This document shows positions 1-7,143 of a stretch of DNA of 64,000 bases, one piece after another. Each line of letters opens with the position of its first letter. Positions within the stretch are counted from its first letter, which is position 1. The DNA is from Roseococcus suduntuyensis (GTDB taxonomy: Bacteria; Pseudomonadota; Alphaproteobacteria; Acetobacterales; Acetobacteraceae). The position numbers and the translations under genes were made by a program. Location: NCBI RefSeq assembly GCF_014196305.1, contig NZ_JACIDJ010000009.1:23687-87686 (forward strand), read 5' to 3'. The notes beneath the pieces are model-generated. The model searched no databases and was not told the origin of the DNA. It worked only from the letters and a program-made list of their open reading frames with translations.

Positions 1-150
1 GCGTGATCGCCGCAGGGCGTATGCCCGGAGGCGTGAATCACGCGGGCGGCAAAGCGTGATCGCCGCAGGGCGTATGCCCGGAGGCGTGAATCACGCGGGC
101 GGCAAAGCGTGATCGCCGCAGGGCGTATGCCCGGAGGCGTGAATCACGCG
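1..150. repeat. 53-bp tandem repeat, about 2.8 copies, at the rimI 3' end
   Basis: Units start at 1, 54 and 107. Each holds a palindrome with outer arms GCGTGAT/ATCACGC, a second arm pair CGCC/GGCG, a central hairpin GGGC-GTAT-GCCC and an unpaired TGA. Units one and two end in a ten-base spacer. In the third copy that position is the start of real rimI coding sequence, so the rimI stop codon (complement of 144-146) lies inside the palindrome. Copies one and two are nearly identical. The array may extend left of the window. It probably serves as a bidirectional terminator; there is no T-tract. Confidence 0.9.
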
Positions 151-575
151 GCCAGATCAACCCGCAGCAGCAGCGCGTGCCGCCCCGCGCCGTAATAGTC
201 GCGCCGGGTGGCGGCGCGGGTGAAGCCGCACGCGCCGTAGAGCGCCAGTGCCGCGGCATTTTCCTCCGCCACCTCCAGCAGCAGGGCGGTGGCCCCCTGG
301 GCGGCCAGCAGCATCATGCCCGTCTCCAGCAGGGCGCGGCCCAGCCCCGCGCGGCGGGCTTCGGGGCGCACGGCGAAGGTCAGCACCTCGCCCTCATCGG
401 CGGCGAGGCGCAGCAGGATCATGCCGTCCTCGTCCGCCACCAGCCCCAGCGCGCCGGGCATGCCGAGGAGGGTGGCCATGGTCTTCCCGTCCCAGGCCTC
501 ATGGGCCGGGAAGGCGCTGGCATGGATGGCGGCCAGCAGCGCGGCATCCTCCGGCGTGGCGGCGCGGAGCGTCAT
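144..575 (-). CDS. rimI: RimI-type ribosomal protein S18 N-acetyltransferase
   Basis: This is a cytoplasmic GNAT-fold enzyme expected to move an acetyl group from acetyl-CoA to the N-terminal alanine of ribosomal protein S18. At 143 residues it has the usual family length. The acetyl-CoA phosphate-binding loop is seen as RRAGLGRA at residues 74-81, and the ENAAALALY segment typical of RimI at 105-113. The ATG overlaps the tsaB stop by four bases (ATGA), which supports both the start and translational coupling. Pairing with tsaB is common in bacteria. The stop codon lies within the tandem palindromic repeat at the left edge of the window. A different protein-alanine acetyltransferase substrate cannot be excluded. 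Confidence 0.88.
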   Translation of the reverse strand: MTLRAATPEDAALLAAIHASAFPAHEAWDGKTMATLLGMPGALGLVADEDGMILLRLAADEGEVLTFAVRPEARRAGLGRALLETGMMLLAAQGATALLLEVAEENAAALALYGACGFTRAATRRDYYGAGRHALLLRVDLAA

Positions 576-1186
576 GTGGTCGCGGCCGGGTCCACATAGA
601 GGGGCAGGGCGGCGCGGGGCGGGATTTCGCCGCGCAGGCGGCGGAGTGCGACGGCAGCCAGCGGCAGCGCCTCCACCTGCCGCGCGGCGCCCAGCGCCAC
701 CGGGGCGCCGCGCGCGCGCAGCCGGGCGGCGGCGCGGGGCGCGCCATCGCCCACCAGCCAGGTCAGGGTGGATGGGGGGGGCAGGGCGGGTTCCGCCAGC
801 GAAAGGGGCGGGGCCTCGGCGAAGGGGCCGGGGCCGAAGCGTTCCAGGAACAGCCCGCCGCGCCGATTCTCGGTGCAGGCCCAGACGGGGTGGGGGAAGG
901 TGCCCGCCAGCGCCTCGCCGGTCGAGACGCCGACCAGGGGCACGCCACGGGCGGCCGCCAGCCCCTCGGCCAGGGCGATGGCGGTGCGAAGCCCGGTGAA
1001 GCTGCCGGGGCCGATGCCCACGGCGATGGCGTCGAAGCCCTCGCCCATCAGCGCTTCCACCAGCGGCGGCAGGGATGCGGCCTGGCCATGCGGCCCGGGG
1101 GCCTCGCGCTGGGCGAGGCAGATGCCATCCTCCACCAGGGCCGCGAGGCAGCGGGAGAGGGCGGCGTCGAGGACCAGCAGGCGCAT
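572..1186 (-). CDS. tsaB: tRNA t6A37 threonylcarbamoyltransferase complex subunit TsaB
   Basis: TsaB is the dimerisation partner of TsaD in the complex that places N6-threonylcarbamoyl on A37 of ANN-decoding tRNAs. The product is 204 residues, slightly shorter than E. coli TsaB. It shows the ASKHA-fold N-terminus (LLVLDAA) and the family hallmark GPGSFTGLR at residues 59-67. The start at the complement of 1184-1186 was chosen because MRLLVLDAA matches the conserved N-terminus; a longer upstream reading lacks family sequence. It lies 26 bases after ftsX and overlaps rimI by 4 bases, so all four minus-strand genes (ftsE-ftsX-tsaB-rimI) probably form one transcript. Confidence 0.9.
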   Translation of the reverse strand: MRLLVLDAALSRCLAALVEDGICLAQREAPGPHGQAASLPPLVEALMGEGFDAIAVGIGPGSFTGLRTAIALAEGLAAARGVPLVGVSTGEALAGTFPHPVWACTENRRGGLFLERFGPGPFAEAPPLSLAEPALPPPSTLTWLVGDGAPRAAARLRARGAPVALGAARQVEALPLAAVALRRLRGEIPPRAALPLYVDPAATT

Positions 1187-1212
1187 CCCACCCGCTTCGC
1201 ACCGGAAGGCCG

Positions 1213-2076
1213 CTACGGCAAGCGGCGCAGCCAGGCCCCCACCGTCAGCCGCGCCGTGATCCAGCCGATGGTCCCCGCCACCAAGGGCAGCGAGGCGAGA
1301 CCCCACCAGGGCAGGTCCGCCAGCGCCGCCGGCCGCGCCATGGCGACGGGAATGGCGGCATCGGCCAGCAGCCAGAGCGCGGGCAGGGCGATGGCCAGCC
1401 CCCCCAGCGCCCCCAGCGTGCACAGCCAGCCCAGCCGCCGGGCGAATCGGCCCGCGATGTCGGAATCGCGCGCGCCCAGCTCGTGCAGGATGGTGATGGT
1501 CTGGCTGCGGGCCGCGATGCCCGCGCGTGTCGCCACGGCCACCAGCGCGGTGGCCACCAGCACGATGATGGCGAGGATCACCCAGGCGAGCCCCCGCACC
1601 CCATTGGCCACGCGCAGCGCCTGGGTCACGGCCTCGCCGCGTTCCTCGACCAGGGCGCCGGGGATGTCGGCGGCGGCGGCGCGGATGGCGGTTTCGGCGG
1701 AGGGGTCGGAGATTCGCATCTCCACCATGGCGGGCAGCGGCAGGCCGGGCACCTCGCCCAGCCAGGGGCGGAGAAATTCGCGCAGCCGCGCATCCGGCAC
1801 GGGGGTGGCGGAGGCCACGCCGGGCAGGGCGGAGAGCCTGTCCAGCGCGGGGCCGAGGCCCTCCGGCGGCAATTGCACCAGGATCTGCCCCGCCGCCGCC
1901 TGTTCCCAGCGCGCGGCGAGGCTGCCCGCCCCCTGCGCGCCGGTCAGCGCCATGGCGGCCAGCAGCGCCATGGCGGCGACGAGGGCGGGCAGCAGCCAGC
2001 CGGCGAGCGCCCGGCGCAGGCCCAGCGGGTCACGCCCGCGGAGGCGGCGCATGCGGAAGGCGTTGCGGTCAGCCAT
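1213..2076 (-). CDS. ftsX: Cell division ABC transporter permease FtsX
   Basis: FtsX is the membrane half of FtsEX, which couples cytoplasmic ATP hydrolysis to activation of periplasmic peptidoglycan hydrolases at the septum. The 287-residue product has four predicted membrane segments, near residues 24-46, 163-183, 214-237 and 256-279. An extracytoplasmic domain lies between the first two, the standard FtsX topology. Its start overlaps the ftsE stop by 8 bases, indicating coupled translation. The extracytoplasmic domain is poorly conserved in general, so its hydrolase partner cannot be named from the sequence. Confidence 0.92.
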   Translation of the reverse strand: MADRNAFRMRRLRGRDPLGLRRALAGWLLPALVAAMALLAAMALTGAQGAGSLAARWEQAAAGQILVQLPPEGLGPALDRLSALPGVASATPVPDARLREFLRPWLGEVPGLPLPAMVEMRISDPSAETAIRAAAADIPGALVEERGEAVTQALRVANGVRGLAWVILAIIVLVATALVAVATRAGIAARSQTITILHELGARDSDIAGRFARRLGWLCTLGALGGLAIALPALWLLADAAIPVAMARPAALADLPWWGLASLPLVAGTIGWITARLTVGAWLRRLP

Positions 2077-2734
2077 GCGAGAGCAGCCGCCCGGCCTCGA
2101 GTCGCAGGGCCGGCGCCGGGTATTCCTCCGGCAGGGCCTCGCTGTGGGTGGCGACGACGACGGTGGTGCCAAGCCGGTGCATCTCGCGCAGCAGGGCGAT
2201 GACGCGGCGCGCCTGGGCGCCGTCCAGGTTGCCCGTGGGCTCGTCCGCCACCAGCAGGGCGGGGCGCGCGACCACCGCGCGGGCCAGGGCAAGGCGCTGC
2301 TGCTCTCCGCCTGAAAGCGAGGCGGGGGCGGCATCCGCGCGTTCCAGCAGGCCGACCCAGCGCAGCATCTCGGTCACGTCGGCGCGCAGGCGCTGTTCGG
2401 TCAGGCCCTGGATTCTGAGCGGCAGGGCCACGTTCTCATAGGCATTCAGGTGCGGCAGCAGGCGGTAATCCTGGAACACCACGCCGATTCGCCGTCGCAG
2501 CCCCGGCAGGGCGCCGCGCCGCATGCGCGCCACGTCCTGGCCGAGCACCTCCATCCGCCCGGCCGTGGGCCGCACGGCCAGGTGCATCAGCCCCAGCACG
2601 CTGGACTTCCCTGCCCCCGACGGGCCCAGCAGCCAGGTGAAGCTGCCCGTCTCCAGCAGGAAATCGAGCCCGCTGAGCGCCCATTGGCCGCGCCCTTCCG
2701 GATAGCGCAGGCCGATATTGGTGAACCGGACCAT
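2069..2734 (-). CDS. ftsE: Cell division ATP-binding protein FtsE
   Basis: FtsE is the cytoplasmic ATPase of the FtsEX division complex. The 221 residues carry a complete ABC nucleotide-binding domain: Walker A GPSGAGKSS at 37-45, signature LSGGEQQR at 140-147, Walker B LLVADEPTGNLD at 160-171, and a switch histidine in VVATHSE. The start at the complement of 2732-2734 (MVRFTNIGLRYP) matches the family; an upstream in-frame reading has no ABC sequence. It opens a four-gene minus-strand operon and is divergent from the zinc-ribbon gene, with 94 bases between them that should hold both promoters. Confidence 0.95.
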   Translation of the reverse strand: MVRFTNIGLRYPEGRGQWALSGLDFLLETGSFTWLLGPSGAGKSSVLGLMHLAVRPTAGRMEVLGQDVARMRRGALPGLRRRIGVVFQDYRLLPHLNAYENVALPLRIQGLTEQRLRADVTEMLRWVGLLERADAAPASLSGGEQQRLALARAVVARPALLVADEPTGNLDGAQARRVIALLREMHRLGTTVVVATHSEALPEEYPAPALRLEAGRLLSHG

Positions 2735-2828
2735 GGGTCCATCCCCCTTCGAATCTGCCCCGGCCCCTGGTTTCGCACAGCGGGAGGTTGCGGACCACGG
2801 GCTTCCGTTGGCACATGCGGATCCAGAG

Positions 2829-3374
2829 ATGGACATCGTCTGCCCGAACTGCGCGACGGCCTACCGCGTGCCAGATGCCCTGGTGCTGACGCGCAAGCCT
2901 GTGCGCTGCGCGGCCTGCGGCACGCGCTGGGTGCCGGAACTGCCGGAGGAGGCCCTGCCGGCCCCGCCCGCGGCCGATGACGCACCTCCGGCGATGGAGC
3001 CCTCCGCCCCGGAAGCGGACGCCAAGGAACCGCCGCCCGCCGCGCCGCTTCCCCGCAGCATCGGCGCGCCGCCGGAGCCGGAGCCCGAGTCGGCGCCTGT
3101 CACCGCGCCCATGAGCATCGGTCCCGACCCCGCCGAGATGCTGAACGAGGACGGCACCCTCACCCCCCGGCCCGCCGCGCCGCCGCCATTGGCCACGCCG
3201 CGCTGGATGCCGGGCGCCCCGCGCCGGGTTCGGGGCGGGGCGCTGCTGCCGATGGCCTGGGCCGGCAGCGTGCTGGCCCTGGTGGTGATCCTGCTGCTGC
3301 TGTTCCTCTACAGCGAGGCCATCGCCACCGCCTGGCCGCCCTTCGGCTGGGTGGCCAGGCTGTTCGGCGGCTAG
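2829..3374 (+). CDS. MJ0042-type zinc-ribbon protein with a C-terminal membrane anchor
   Basis: This 181-residue protein begins with an MJ0042-family zinc finger: CPNC at residues 5-8 and CAAC at 27-30, followed by GTRW. A Pro/Ala/Glu-rich linker spans roughly residues 35-130, and a hydrophobic segment at about 142-161 could anchor it in the inner membrane. Such proteins sit beside ftsE in many alphaproteobacteria, and that context is the only clue to a role, possibly in the envelope or in division. The ATG at 2829 places the CxxC directly at the N-terminus, as in the family. Its stop codon lies inside a 57-base unit that is repeated three times downstream. No biochemical function can be assigned. 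Confidence 0.82.
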   Translation: MDIVCPNCATAYRVPDALVLTRKPVRCAACGTRWVPELPEEALPAPPAADDAPPAMEPSAPEADAKEPPPAAPLPRSIGAPPEPEPESAPVTAPMSIGPDPAEMLNEDGTLTPRPAAPPPLATPRWMPGAPRRVRGGALLPMAWAGSVLALVVILLLLFLYSEAIATAWPPFGWVARLFGG

Positions 3375-3534
3375 AACGCGATCCGCGGAGGCGGAATCGC
3401 CGGGGCGGTGAAGCGCGTTCTCGGCGGCTAGAACGCGATCCGCGGAGGCGGAATCGCCGGAGCGGTGAAGCGCGTTCTCGGCGGCTAGAACGCGATCCGC
3501 GGAGGCGGAATTGCCGGAGCGGTGAATCGCGTTC
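3364..3534 (+). repeat. 57-bp tandem repeat, three copies, carrying the zinc-ribbon gene stop codon and a hairpin
   Basis: Units start at 3364, 3421 and 3478. Each begins with the last bases of the gene plus TAG, followed by a palindrome: outer arms GAACGCG/CGCGTTC, inner arms CCGC/GCGG, a hairpin GGCG-GAAT-CGCC and an unpaired TGA. In the third unit the outer stem is longer (GAACGCGAT/ATCGCGTTC). The array fills the convergent gap between the zinc-ribbon gene and doxX and probably acts as a terminator for one or both. Confidence 0.92.
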
Positions 3535-3551
3535 TCAGCAGAGGCAAGCCC

Positions 3552-3974
3552 TCAGGCCGCCGCGCGCGCTGCCGGCTGGGGCCTTGCCACCGCGTGGGCA
3601 CCCGCGCCCAGCCCCGCCTGCACCACAAGGGCCACCGCGAGGAAGGCCGGGAATTCCCAGCCGCCGCCCGGCGCGCTGAACAGCCAGCCATTGCCGAGAT
3701 GCACCAGCGTGGCGCCCAGCATCACCGGCACCATGGCCAGCGAGGCGACGCGCACCCAGAGGCCCAGGATCAGCGCCAGGCCCGCCAGCGTCTCCGCGAT
3801 GGCGACCACGGCGCCCAGCGCGGGCGGGTAGCCGAGGGAACCGAAGAACCCCATCGTCCCCGCCAGGCCGAAGACGCCGAGCTTCAGCCAGGCGCCATGC
3901 GCCAGCAGCAGGATTCCGAGGGAGACGCGCAGCAGCAGCGCCGCATAGGGGGTGGTCTGGTGGGTGGTGGGCAT
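3552..3974 (-). CDS. DoxX-family inner membrane protein
   Basis: This 140-residue hydrophobic protein has four predicted membrane helices and the DoxX-family opening RVSLGILLLAHG, with the later segments FGSLGYPP and LALILGLWVR. DoxX-like proteins are small quinone- or thiol-linked membrane proteins of uncertain reaction, often induced by oxidative or electrophilic stress. I chose the ATG at the complement of 3972-3974 because AAGGA lies eight bases upstream; an ATG six codons earlier is the alternative. It is divergent from a LysR regulator, which probably controls it through the operator-like repeat at 4071-4091. Confidence 0.8.
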   Translation of the reverse strand: MPTTHQTTPYAALLLRVSLGILLLAHGAWLKLGVFGLAGTMGFFGSLGYPPALGAVVAIAETLAGLALILGLWVRVASLAMVPVMLGATLVHLGNGWLFSAPGGGWEFPAFLAVALVVQAGLGAGAHAVARPQPAARAAA

Positions 3975-4070
3975 GTGGGTCGTCCTTGTCATGGGAAGGC
4001 GGCCGCGCCGCCCTTGGCCGACATGTGCGCCCGGACGAGGCCGCGCTTCCAATCCCGATGCGACAGGATC

Positions 4071-4091
4071 ATCATCCATGCCGTGAATGAT
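4071..4091. promoter_or_regulatory. Candidate LysR operator (T-N11-A inverted repeat)
   Basis: The interval between doxX and lysR contains ATCAT-N11-ATGAT, a perfect five-base inverted repeat in the T-N11-A format typical of LysR-type regulators. It ends 11 bases before the lysR GTG. The position fits autorepression of lysR and control of divergent doxX. The assignment rests on pattern and place only. Confidence 0.5.
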
Positions 4092-4102
4092 GGACGCGCC
4101 GC

Positions 4103-5011
4103 GTGACCGACCTCTCCCAGCTCGACCTCAACCTGTTGCGGGTCTTCGACGCGGTGGCGCGCGAGCGGCATGTGACGCGCGCCGCCCAGCGGCTGAACCT
4201 CTCCCAGCCGGCCGTCTCCAACGCGCTGGCCCGGCTGCGGTCGGCGCTGGGGGATGAGCTGTTCCTGCGCCGCCCGGGCGGGGTGGAGCCGACCGCGCTG
4301 GCCCTCGCCCTGGCCGCCCCGGTGGCCGAGGCGCTGGACCGGCTTTCGGAAGTGCTTTCCGCCCAGATGCCCTTCGACCCAGCAACGGCGCGGCGCATCT
4401 TCCCCGTGGCCTTCTCCGAATATGCCGAGGCCGTGCTGGCGCCCCTGGTGCTGGGCCGCATGGCGCGCGAGGCGCCGGGCTGCCTTCTGACCATACGGCA
4501 CGCCGACCGCACCAATGCCGAGGCGCTGCTGGAACAGAGCGAGGCGGTGCTGGCCATCGCGATGCTGCCCGAGCCTTCCGCCCTCTACACCCGGCTTCGC
4601 ATGCTGCCCGAGGCCTTCCTGACGCTCATGCGACCCGACCACCCCCTGGCGGCGGGGGAATTGACGATGGAACGCTTCCTGTCGGTGCCGCACCTGCTGC
4701 ATTCGGCCAATGGCTCGCGCGACGGGGCGCTGGATGTCGTGCTGGGCGGGCAGGGACTGTCGCGGCGGCTGGGGGGCGTGATCGCGCATCTCTCCGCGGT
4801 GCCGGAGGTGCTGAAGCGGACCGACATGATCATCACCGTCTCGGCCCGGCTGGCCGAGAGCCTGGCCGCGCCGCACGGGCTGGTGGTGCGCGAGCCGCCG
4901 GTGGCGGTGCGGCACACGCGGCTTTCCCTGGTGTTCCACCGCCGCTTCGAGGCGGACCCCGGCCATGCCTGGCTCAGGCGGCTGTTGCTGGCAGAGGCGC
5001 GGGAGGCCTGA
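4103..5011 (+). CDS. LysR-family transcriptional regulator
   Basis: A 302-residue LysR-type regulator. The N-terminal winged helix-turn-helix is clear: LNLLRVFDAVARERHVTRAA followed by LNLSQPAVSNALARLR, within residues 9-46. The remainder is the periplasmic-binding-like effector domain. LDLNLLRVFDAV at the N-terminus resembles the NodD/LeuO/PcpR branch. The GTG start at 4103 is the only one close to the conserved N-terminus. It is divergent from the DoxX gene, the usual arrangement of a LysR regulator with its target, and an inverted repeat lies just upstream. The effector ligand cannot be read from the sequence. Confidence 0.9.
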   Translation: MTDLSQLDLNLLRVFDAVARERHVTRAAQRLNLSQPAVSNALARLRSALGDELFLRRPGGVEPTALALALAAPVAEALDRLSEVLSAQMPFDPATARRIFPVAFSEYAEAVLAPLVLGRMAREAPGCLLTIRHADRTNAEALLEQSEAVLAIAMLPEPSALYTRLRMLPEAFLTLMRPDHPLAAGELTMERFLSVPHLLHSANGSRDGALDVVLGGQGLSRRLGGVIAHLSAVPEVLKRTDMIITVSARLAESLAAPHGLVVREPPVAVRHTRLSLVFHRRFEADPGHAWLRRLLLAEAREA

Positions 5012-5017
5012 TCATTC

Positions 5018-5050
5018 CCCGCGAAGTCGCTGCGCGCCTTCGCGAGGGCC
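5018..5050. terminator. Hairpin between lysR and the DUF2272 gene (family-2 repeat)
   Basis: A stem CGCGAAG/CTTCGCG (5020-5026 and 5038-5044) encloses the loop TCGCTGCGCGC. The same arms and loop recur at 55454-55484, so this is a dispersed repeat. It lies in a convergent gap and probably terminates both transcripts. There is no T-tract. Confidence 0.6.
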
Positions 5051-5065
5051 CCGGTGGCGCCGCCC

Positions 5066-5878
5066 TCAGCTGATCGGCACCGGCCCCCAGGGCGGCAGGC
5101 GGCCCAGGCGGTTTTCCATGATGACGAGAAAGCGCCGCGGCGTGGGCAGCAGGCGGCCCCCGGCGTCGGCGGGGGCGCGGTGCAGCGTCACCATGTCGTT
5201 CACGTTGCCGCCCAGCATTTCCACCACCCCCGGCCCCGTGGACACCACCAGGTCGCAATGCATGGGGCGGAACTGGCCGCGTTCGGACGCGCGGTCGGCC
5301 CAGCGGGCCAGCGGGCGGCGCGAGCGGTCGAAGCAGGCCAGGTCTCCGGGCTCCGGGGCATAGGCGGCCGGGTCGCGCGGCAGGAAGGGCGCGGTGCGCG
5401 GATGGGTGGCGGCCAGCACGTCCAGGTGGTCCAGGTAGCGCGCATGGGCGGCGTCGGGGGCGAATTCCACATGATCCACCCCGGCGGCGCCCATCAGCCA
5501 GGAGATGAAGGCGGCGGACCAGAAGGGCTCGGCCCAGAGGGGCGTCGCCTCGCCGCCCAGCGCGCGGGCGTAGAGGGCGCGATTGCGCGGGATGGCCGCC
5601 TCGGTCTGCGGCACCGCGCGCCAATAGGCCAGCACGCGGGGGAAGTTGCTGGGGTCTGCCTCCGGGCGGGCGGCCGTCACGGGCGCACAGGCGGCCAGGG
5701 CCGGGCCGGGCAGGCCCGAGGTGGTGCAGCCCCAGTCCTGCCATTCGGCCATGGCGAGGCGTTGCAGCCTCTCCCGTGCGCTGGGCGGATAGGGCAGGGG
5801 GGCCGGCGGCGGGGGCGCGGGCGGCGTGGCGCAGGCGGCCGCCAGCAGCACCAAAGCCAGGGCGCAGAGGCGCCTCAT
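5066..5878 (-). CDS. DUF2272-family lipoprotein
   Basis: A 270-residue predicted lipoprotein: a short hydrophobic leader ends in LLAAAC with the lipid-modified cysteine at residue 16, followed by a proline-rich tether. The body resembles DUF2272 proteins, with WSAAFISWLM, HVEFAP and HCDLVVS. These motifs suggest an NlpC/P60-like cysteine-peptidase or amidase fold, but I cannot confirm a catalytic triad by eye. No function is established. It starts four bases before the DUF2244 stop (5875-5878), so the two genes form a minus-strand pair. Confidence 0.7.
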   Translation of the reverse strand: MRRLCALALVLLAAACATPPAPPPPAPLPYPPSARERLQRLAMAEWQDWGCTTSGLPGPALAACAPVTAARPEADPSNFPRVLAYWRAVPQTEAAIPRNRALYARALGGEATPLWAEPFWSAAFISWLMGAAGVDHVEFAPDAAHARYLDHLDVLAATHPRTAPFLPRDPAAYAPEPGDLACFDRSRRPLARWADRASERGQFRPMHCDLVVSTGPGVVEMLGGNVNDMVTLHRAPADAGGRLLPTPRRFLVIMENRLGRLPPWGPVPIS

Positions 5879-6357
5879 GCGCGCAGCTGCGGGTTGTCGA
5901 AGCGGGGTTCGCGATAGGTGCGCAGGGCGGATTCGAGTTGCTGGGCCAAGTCTTCGCGTTCCTCCGGGGCCAGATAGCGGCCGATTTCGATGCTGGCGTC
6001 TCTGTGGCCCAGAAGCAGGCGCGGGCCGTCCCAGCGCAGCTTGGCCCAGAAGGGGTCGAAGCGGGCCTCCTCCACGCGCCGTCCCTCGCGTCGGCGGACG
6101 GTGATACTGCCGGCCTGCAAGGTGACCAGCTCCGCGCTATGGGCGGCGTGGCGGCGGTACAGGGCCAGCATGGCCACCACCAGCACCGCCTCGGCGCCCG
6201 CGAAGAACAGCACCGGCCAGGCGCCCATGAAGGTGAACAACAGCCCCGTGAAGGCGAAGCCCCCGCAGAGGATGCCGGCCACGATGCGGAAGCCCCGCGC
6301 GCTCAGGCTGTTGAGCGGCGTCGAGCGCGCCTCGAACAAAGGATGGGCCTTGACCAT
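5875..6357 (-). CDS. DUF2244-family membrane protein
   Basis: A 160-residue protein with two adjacent predicted transmembrane helices (about residues 20-60: RIVAGILCGGFAFTGLLFTF, then PVLFFAGAEAVLVVAML). A soluble C-terminal part contains the DUF2244-like stretch RREGRRVEEARFDPFWAKL. The family is widespread in alphaproteobacteria and has no known biochemical function; in some genomes it sits near cytochrome oxidase genes, not here. Here it is divergent from nth, with only 16 bases to the longer nth start, and overlaps the downstream DUF2272 lipoprotein. The start MVKAHPLFEA was chosen over upstream frames that lack family resemblance. Confidence 0.75.
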   Translation of the reverse strand: MVKAHPLFEARSTPLNSLSARGFRIVAGILCGGFAFTGLLFTFMGAWPVLFFAGAEAVLVVAMLALYRRHAAHSAELVTLQAGSITVRRREGRRVEEARFDPFWAKLRWDGPRLLLGHRDASIEIGRYLAPEEREDLAQQLESALRTYREPRFDNPQLRA

Positions 6358-6373
6358 GCCTGAATGAGATAGA

Positions 6374-7105
6374 ATGACCTGCGACGTGAAAACCCCCTCC
6401 ATTCGCCCCCTTGCCCCACTCCATGGCACCGCCCGCGCCCCGCGCCGCGCGCGGCTGATGTCGCGCATGCAGGCCGTGGCCTTCCTAGAGGCCCTCGCCC
6501 AGGAGAACCCCGCGCCCGAGACGGAGTTGCACTACACCGACCCCTTCACTTTGCTGGTGGCGGTGGTGCTCTCGGCCCAGACCACGGATGCGATGGTGAA
6601 CAAGGTGACGCCCGGCCTCTTCGCCGCCGCGCCCACCCCCGCCGCCATGGCCGCGCTGGGGGCGGAGGGCATCGGGCAGCACATCCGCCGCATTGGGCTG
6701 TGGCAGGCCAAGGCGCGCAATGTGGCGGCGCTGGCGCGGATGCTGGTGGACCAGCATGGCGGCGAGGTTCCGGCCGACCGGGTGGCCCTGGAGGCCCTGC
6801 CCGGCGTGGGCCGCAAGACCGCCAACGTCGTGCTGAACGTGGTCTTCGGCCAGGCGACCATGGCGGTGGACACGCACATCTTCCGCCTGGGCAACCGCAC
6901 CGGCCTCGCCCCCGGCAAGACGGTGCGGGAGGTGGAGGACGCGCTGGTGAAGCGCTGCCCGCCCGCCTTGCTGCGCGACGCGCATCACTGGCTGATCCTG
7001 CACGGGCGCTACATCTGCAAGGCGCGGGCGCCGGAATGCTGGCGCTGCGGCGCCGTGGCCCATTGCAACTACCGGGACAAGGTGCTGGCGGCGCCGGGCG
7101 GCTGA
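6374..7105 (+). CDS. nth: Endonuclease III (DNA glycosylase/AP lyase)
   Basis: Base-excision-repair enzyme that removes oxidised pyrimidines and cleaves the resulting abasic site. The helix-hairpin-helix LEALPGVGRKTANVVLN contains the catalytic lysine, VDTHIFRLGNRTG contains the catalytic aspartate, and the C-terminal iron-sulfur ligands are seen as C-X6-C-X2-C-X5-C. From the ATG at 6374 the product is 243 residues. The E. coli-like N-terminus aligns with MSRMQAV, whose ATG is at 6458 and would give 215 residues, so either start is possible. N-terminal extensions are common in relatives. The stop codon lies in the palindrome shared with the convergent dinB gene. Confidence 0.93.
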   Translation: MTCDVKTPSIRPLAPLHGTARAPRRARLMSRMQAVAFLEALAQENPAPETELHYTDPFTLLVAVVLSAQTTDAMVNKVTPGLFAAAPTPAAMAALGAEGIGQHIRRIGLWQAKARNVAALARMLVDQHGGEVPADRVALEALPGVGRKTANVVLNVVFGQATMAVDTHIFRLGNRTGLAPGKTVREVEDALVKRCPPALLRDAHHWLILHGRYICKARAPECWRCGAVAHCNYRDKVLAAPGG

Positions 7106-7143
7106 TTCACCGCTCCCGCTTTGCCTCCGCGCATCAGGCGCTA
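7102..7143 (-). terminator. Palindromic element joining the nth and dinB stop codons
   Basis: Read on the minus strand, this begins at the dinB TAG and follows the family plan: TAGCGCCTGAT, then GCGC, GGA, a degenerate hairpin, GCGG, TGA, ATCAG. The nth stop codon lies in the closing arm. It occupies the whole convergent gap and probably terminates both genes. There is no T-tract. Confidence 0.7.

Noticed and set aside
1-150. CRISPR array
   Set aside because: The repeats are contiguous with identical ten-base spacers, are internally palindromic, include a gene stop codon, and no cas genes are present.
2735-2828. tRNA-like TTCGAATC string between ftsE and the zinc-ribbon gene
   Set aside because: Only the T-loop-like bases match; no acceptor, D or anticodon stems can be formed. 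I saw no other tRNA candidate in the window.
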